Assembly: GCA_002205965.3 (NCBI GenBank) | Contig: NADL03000653.1 | Coordinates: 186,001-250,000 of the forward strand | Reading direction: 5' to 3' | Source of the DNA: Kappaphycus alvarezii | Lineage: Eukaryota > Rhodophyta > Florideophyceae > Gigartinales > Solieriaceae | Length of the DNA: 64,000 nucleotides | Shown: piece after piece, positions 58,626 to 64,000 of the stretch | How positions within the stretch are numbered: the first letter of the stretch is position 1 | Layout of the letters: each line of letters starts with the position of its first letter | The notes under the pieces: model-generated | Told to the model about the DNA's origin: nothing | The model's database searches: none | What the model saw: the letters and a program-made list of their open reading frames with translations, nothing else | Position numbers and translations under genes: made by a program

Positions 58626-60477
58626 CCATTTAATAAAGAAAAATAATTATAGATCTGACTTCATGGTAAGCCTCGTAATAAAGCTTATTGAGCCCGGTAT
58701 ACACCCCAAGATCCCTTAAATAAATTCTTTTATAAGAGCGTACCCATCGCTTTCGATTTTTTGAAAATGTACCCAACCTTTTCGTTTTCCTTCCCTAAAT
58801 ATTTTTCGGGGAGTAAATAAGAAAGGGGATTGGAAAAATTCAATAAACTGGCCACAGTAGGATGACCTGCGGGCAACCGAGGGGGAACTATCACGTTTTA
58901 TGTGTGAGTATCGCCTTTCTATGGAAGTTGTCTTTGCACGCAGGTGTAATTGCCGAAGGTGTTGAGGGCGGTGGAAACGCTTATGCTATTTTTTATTTGG
59001 AAATTTTTATCCTCTTTTTCTATACTGATAGAGCTTTTATGGTTTAATCCTTTTCTTAGCTTGGTACCTAAGGCGGGTGTCAATGAGAACAGAAGAAGTG
59101 ACTGACGGGCCTCACATTGGTTCATTTCGATTGTTTGAAGTTTGTGTAGGTTGCAGAGTGCTGTCCGTTCACGTCGCCTCCTCTTCAGTTTATTGTGCAA
59201 ACGGCACGAAAACTGAGATTGATGAGATTTTTCTCTGAGTAAAGGTAAGAGGTCACGTGTGGGCGTATTGTAAGGGGCATTGTGAGTTGTGGTAGAAACT
59301 GGGACTTCTCCACCAACTTGCGGCGATCATTTTCCTACGAGGACTAGTACTTTGGTTGACTGGTTTACCAGCTTGGTTTTTGAACTGCATGGCAGCTGAG
59401 GAGCGCCCCTCCAATACACCGCGTGTGGGATATAACGTATGACGGTAGCTCGGATCCGTTACACTCGTAGCGCAGGATGAGCGAAGGGATTCCTATAGTC
59501 GCCGCGGACTGGACCGTGTCTTAATGTTATGCTGCAGCTGTCACGTAATAGATGGAAAGGGGAACGGAAGGACTACGGGACACGGTTACGGGGGAATGGA
59601 GGATGCGATGCGTACGAATACAAAGATCTCTCGAAGAGCCTCCCCGACCGCTCTGCAGTCGCCGTCAAAGGGAAAAGGGTAGGAAGAAAGGAGAGGTAGC
59701 GACGTAGTCGTAGACGTAACCGTAGAACGCTAGCCGAAATAAAGAAGAAGGTGATAGCCCCAAGCCCTCTAGCGTTGACGTAGCTAGCATACCACCACGG
59801 CGCCACAGTGTGGCCGGGAACCCCTATATAATATAGGCTACCTGGTCTGTTTGCCGCGCGGTACTGTAACGTCTTGCCGTGGTAGGAATTTGAAAATATA
59901 CACGTGTGCCGTACTGTACAGTGCGATGCACAGTACGTGCGTAACCGGCACTGACACGCGTGCCGTAGAGTGCAGTACTGTGGCGGGACGGGCACGAAAC
60001 CTGTAGCACGTGGCCAGACGGCAAAAAGGCGACCGATTGAACATGGGATATACTTATGCTTGTCGTCACTGATTGGAGTGAGCATCAAGGTCCAATTGAG
60101 AAAAGTGACAGAACGTTAACGTGAAGGATGGAAAGGTAGTGGTACGGCAGTGACGCGTATATAAGCAGGGAATCTGCAGCACCATGAGTAAGGAAGAGAG
60201 GCAAGCGGAGACAGGGAATCAGCAAGCAACATAGGGTGAGAGTTGCAGGGGAGATGGCATGAGTCATTGCGTAAACCACATTTTTTGTGTGCCAGCTAAC
60301 GTTTCCTGGTACTCCGGGACTAGTGGAGTATTTGTGAGCGTGTCAGGGTTCAGCTTTAGTGATCCTGCGAAGGAATTGGGGTCGAGGAGGTGGGAAGAGT
60401 CTGGGCTCCTAGACTCAAGTAAGTTAGCCTCCAAGTGTGAGGAAAAGAGTAGGGCCTCTATCTTGTAATTAGGTACA
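58626..60477. other. Intergenic stretch with promoter-like site
   Basis: No gene with a known domain. At 60158 GTATATAAGCAGG is followed about 45 bp later by ATG (60184) opening a 16-codon frame that ends at 60233, so it is not a convincing gene. TACTGTACAGT-type words lie at 59860-59985. Confidence 0.4.
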
Positions 60478-60685
60478 GTGTGGACTGCAGGTAGAGCCCG
60501 CACCCAAGCCACATGTAAGTGAAAATATAACAAAAATGTTTCGGACTCAACTTGTCCCTTGCTACGGACCCTACTGGTCCCTTTTCAGAGTCTCTGGTAC
60601 CGCAATCTTGCACAACACGTCTAACAACATTGTCATATTGCCACTTACACGTGGCTTGGGTGCTCGCTCTACCTTCAATCCACAC
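60478..60685. repeat. Imperfect inverted repeat with ~55-nt arms
   Basis: The left arm 60478-60531 (GTGTGGACTGCAGGTAGAGC onward) is complementary, with few mismatches, to the right arm 60630-60685. The shared core is GCACCCAAGCCAC-TGTAAGTG. The loop is about 98 nt. It could be a small MITE or a hairpin RNA source. Confidence 0.6.
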
Positions 60686-61130
60686 TAGGAACTCAATTTC
60701 TAAGAAACTGACATCTTTTATATCAAATGTTTCAGCTGTGGCACAGTTTCTGGTTATTCTCTTTGGTTTTCTTGTATTTATATGCATTATAGTTGTAAAA
60801 GTGATACAATATACACTCCAAAGACGTTCTATTGAGCTCTTTAGATCATTCAGGGTTTCCAAGTAGTAAATAGTGTCTCATTCTATGAATAGAGGCCTGC
60901 TGTCGTAACCAAGAGCGGATGTTAGACGGGAGTAGTGACGAATCGGCTTTAGCAGCAGCTTATTATTGCGATTTGTTCAACATGTGCCGCGTCTGTAATA
61001 TGCCGCGCCCTACAACACGCAGGGTTTAGCCACCCTATTCAAACGTAGTTTTTTAGTTTGTTACAATAGGGTACTCAGGATATTGCATGTTTCCCCTCAT
61101 ATTTATTTTATGAAATGAAATATGATTTAG
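60686..61130. other. Spacer before pogo element
   Basis: No gene or repeat recognised. Confidence 0.4.
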
Positions 61131-63426
61131 TACAGTCAAACCCCGGAATATGCTTCCCCACTTCATGCATATTCGCGGTTGTTGCATACAGGTTGGGTCT
61201 CCCGCATAGGGGGATGCGTATTCGAGCTGGAATCGGGGTGCCTCGCTTACTCAACTAATGCATTCGACTTCTGAAAAATCCTTGTCATAATTACCTAAAA
61301 ATAACCAAAAGTTAAGGTTGTTATGATATCATCTATTCATAACCAAGTGAGGAGCAACTTTCCGTTACAAAACAATTGCAACAGCTGCAGTTACTGCTGA
61401 TCCTCTTATCCTCTGCCGTAACTTTGTAATCTGCAATGATCTGCTACCAGCAGCGATACATCCATGTGGTACCCAACCATCTCGTTACTGATACAGTACT
61501 GCGTCAGCAGTTTCAACAACCATCAAATTAATCATATGAACATATAACGTTACTTTTTGCTTGCACAGGATTAGAGCTGTTTATTCCTACATTCCCGAGT
61601 AACGACTAAGTGGCACACTATCATTCACAATTTACACATCAGTGGACAACTATAAATTAGTGAGACGATTACTCGAGGAAGAAGTTGTCATCTTTCATCG
61701 GAATCCAAAGCCGTCATCAATTATACCAACAATTTTGCGACTCTCTGAAGGCCAGTAGCGGCAAATTGACGACGAAATGAGTCGCCGACAAAGCCAAGGA
61801 ACGGCAATCAACCAGTCAGAAATCGGTCAGTAGGCAAAAAGAAAACTCAAGCTCTCACAACCATTGAGTCAGTCGACGTAATCCCGCATATGGAAAGATT
61901 GCGAGAGGCTTTCCGGCGTTCATTCGAAGGTAATAGTAGAGAGGAGACTGGACGGACACTACCTATCAATTGAAAATGCCATTTCTAATTGGGTCTGTGA
62001 GCAGAACAATAAGAAGAAATACATCTCAGGAAGCATGATCTGCATGTTTGGGGAAAGACCGGTGAAGGGATTGAATGCTGCTCTGCTACCAGAGAGCCGT
62101 GTTCAGCTTCAGTTCTCAAGGGGTGGATTTTCAGGTTTCAGTCACGGTTTAACCTGAAATCCTACAAAATGCACGGTGCAAGTGCTGACGCTGATGTATG
62201 GGCCAATAGTGAACAACGGCCGCGGTTAAGGGAGATGGTCCAAGAGTTCAGGCCAGATGATGTATGGAATGCTGACGAATTTGGCCTCTTCTACTGTCTC
62301 GAACCTGATAGAACAATTGCCACTCAATCAATCAGCGGACGCAAAAAGTCGAAGGAGAGGCTGACATTTTGGCGTGCTGCAACGCAGCGGGGACCGAAAA
62401 AATGTCCATAATGGTTATTGGAAAATCAAGGCAACCGCGTTGCTTCAAGAGGAGGACTGCAGTACAGTTAAATCTTGACTACCGTGCCAGTAAGAAGGCA
62501 TGGATGACTTCTCCTCTTTTCCATGACTGGCTGGAGCGATTCGACAGAATGATTGGAAAGACAGTGGGACGTAAGGAATTACTTTTACTGGACAACTGCA
62601 GTGCACATGGAACTGAGCAAACTTTGCCGAATTTTAATAACGTTGCTGTGTTTTCCTCCCCGCAAACACCACCTCAACCACACTGCTGCCGTTAGATGAT
62701 GGAATTATTGCCGCAAGTAAGAGTCGTTATAGACGTCTACAGTACGAGAGATCCTTGGATTTGTTAGATGAACAGGCCGATGATATTTACAGGATTGATG
62801 TTCTAACTGGAATGCGGTGGATTGAGCAGATCTAGAATTGCCTTCCTCCTCGGGTCATATCTAATTGCTGGAACAAAACTGGGTTGTTGGGCAACATTGA
62901 GTCTGAAGATGCTACTGGTAGTGATGCTAGTAATACTGCTGTTGTGGACGAGGAGGCTTATGTGTTTTGATCAGAGCTGTCAGAGGCTGTTTCCTCCCTC
63001 GTATCACCGAAAAGTCGTATTTCAGTTGCGAATTCACTCAACCCCGAGAGCGAGGATGACTATCTACAGACAATTGGGGATGATCATTTCACTTCAGCTG
63101 ACCTTGTCGAGATGAAAGATGATCAATTACGGAAAGAAGGAGGCCTTGATGACGATACACCGCAGGAAGTTGAGCTCCCATCCGTGAATGACCAGCTGAA
63201 GGCATTTTCTATTTTGAAACCTTTCTTTGAATCCAACGATGTAGTATTTCGTGCATTGCGGAAGGTGAAATGGTCTCTGAGGGCGTTAAGAAGCAACTCG
63301 AAGAGGCAGACTAACATTGGTAGCTTTTGCCGTTGAATACATGCCCGTTTTACATCATGCATAAAATCAATTAATGCATTCGGTTGTGTTCTCCCGACGA
63401 TATGCATAAATTGAGGTTTGACTGTA
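61131..63426 (+). mobile_element. pogo/Tigger-type DNA transposon
   Basis: The element 61133-63424 (2292 bp) starts CAGTCAAACCCC and ends in GAGGTTTGACTG, the inverse with one mismatch in 12. A TA dinucleotide on each side (61131-61132, 63425-63426) is the expected target duplication. Subterminal GCATAT-CG words also occur inverted on both sides. It contains a broken transposase gene and is not autonomous as read. Confidence 0.88.
61890..63336 (+). pseudogene. pogo-type transposase (broken)
   Basis: Pieces in several frames: an N-terminal CENP-B-like DNA-binding part (MERLREAFRRSFEG, damaged), a linker with FQSRFNLKSYKMHGAS, then the DDE core with DDVWNADEFGLFY (first Asp, about 62262), KELLLLDNCSAHG (second Asp, about 62590) and, one frame on, LPLDDGIIAASKSRYRR (third Asp, about 62696). 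This fits a DDxD enzyme with about 35 residues between the last two. The C-terminal region with NCWNKTGLL-like and SVNDQLKAFSILK is mostly open. At least four frame breaks and stops make it inactive unless they are sequence errors. Confidence 0.82.
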
Positions 63427-64000
63427 CTGTCTAATGTGAGTACAGTATGTTGTGTATCATATTCCGGATTTGAACATCCTGTTCCAAAGCACAATTGGAT
63501 CAAGGCATCAAGTCACAGTACAGTACTCCAGCCGGTCTCTCAAGCGGAGCCCCTCCGTCTCCGAGTGCACGATTTTTTTGAGAAGATATGCTAAGTTGAT
63601 ACTGAGTCCGTGTTATTTTCTGTCGTGTTTGCGTTTGGCATTTTTTAATAAATGCATCTGGCTCAAACTAAACTGGCTATCCTTTCTTAACTCCTCAGTT
63701 TGATTGCCCAAACTATGAAGAAAGACCAATAGGGCATGTTTTAAGATAAGTATAGATGCGCTACTATTCCCTTTCAGTGCTTTAAAAGCAACTCATAGTT
63801 TTGCTATATATCGTTACTTTCAATTACATTCAGACAAATATTGATTAAATTGACCTTCCCAGGCCTCCAACACATAAATAAATGTTAATAGTAACCACAA
63901 AAATCACGACTAGTTTTCTGGCCGATATATATATGGTAAAGCAAGATAACAATCACTACCTTATGTCGTTATCAACCAATCCTCATTAATGGCTATATGT
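63427..64000. other. Right end, no gene recognised
   Basis: AT-rich sequence with two TACAGTAC words near 63450 and 63515. No coding region or repeat end was identified. Confidence 0.4.

Noticed and set aside
59573-60088. 171-codon minus-strand frame
   Set aside because: Runs through TACTGTA-rich DNA and has Tyr/Thr/Cys/Arg-rich low-information composition; no domain.
60458-60862. 134-codon minus-strand frame
   Set aside because: It spans both arms of the inverted repeat at 60478-60685, so part of the frame mirrors itself. No domain was recognised.
1-64000. CRISPR array, tRNA or rRNA genes
   Set aside because: No regularly spaced identical repeats were found. No cloverleaf with conserved T-loop GGTTCRANYCC or rRNA core was recognised by eye; a tRNAscan/Infernal run would settle it.

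Overview
This window looks like nuclear DNA from a eukaryote with a compact, intron-poor, transposon-rich genome. I favour a florideophyte red alga such as Chondrus crispus. That rests on one intronless host-type gene, dense nested Ty3/gypsy elements, remnants of pogo, piggyBac and PIF/Harbinger transposons, and many TACTGTA-type words; it is an inference, not a proven identity. No operon, bacterial promoter, organellar gene, rRNA, tRNA or CRISPR array was recognised.

Layout. 1-3481: non-coding with a short dispersed repeat. 3482-10952: element E1, a complete and very young Ty3/gypsy retrotransposon on the minus strand, with 720/719-bp LTRs and the 5-bp target duplication AAGAC. Its pol carries an extra C-terminal two-domain region of unknown function. 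11253-12632: a solo LTR of a longer subfamily (target duplication AAGTT) that holds its own ORF for an acidic protein with a SUMO-interaction-like motif. 13324-13865: an orphan restriction-like-endonuclease-type fragment. 19931-21887: a decayed piggyBac-like transposase. 22513-25681: E3, a decayed plus-strand gypsy element. 25862-28551: E5, a 3' LTR plus accessory-protein remnant of an E1 relative. 31000-36600: AT-rich DNA with one 106-codon orphan ORF.

39162-46003: E2, an old gypsy element of a different clade, split by a solo LTR (41368-42903, target duplication CGGGC) that interrupts its RNase H frame exactly. 47584-49740: E4, a truncated E1/E3-type gypsy. 49816-51055: an inverted-repeat (foldback) element with a 60-bp minisatellite. 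51246-51770: an unknown broken coding region. 52958-53690: a PIF/Harbinger-like transposase remnant. 54544-55839: the one convincing host gene, an MFS transporter most like MFSD8/CLN7, with two frame breaks. 57800-58625: a degenerate repeat cluster. 61131-63426: a pogo/Tigger-type transposon with TIRs and TA duplication.

The window is therefore mainly an archive of nested mobile elements. Two points stand out: an LTR family carrying a promoter-plus-ORF cassette inside the LTR, and a pol-linked two-domain accessory protein kept in two diverged copies. Most frame breaks in the young element E1 lie in short homopolymers that are one base short, so sequencing error may explain many apparent pseudogenes.
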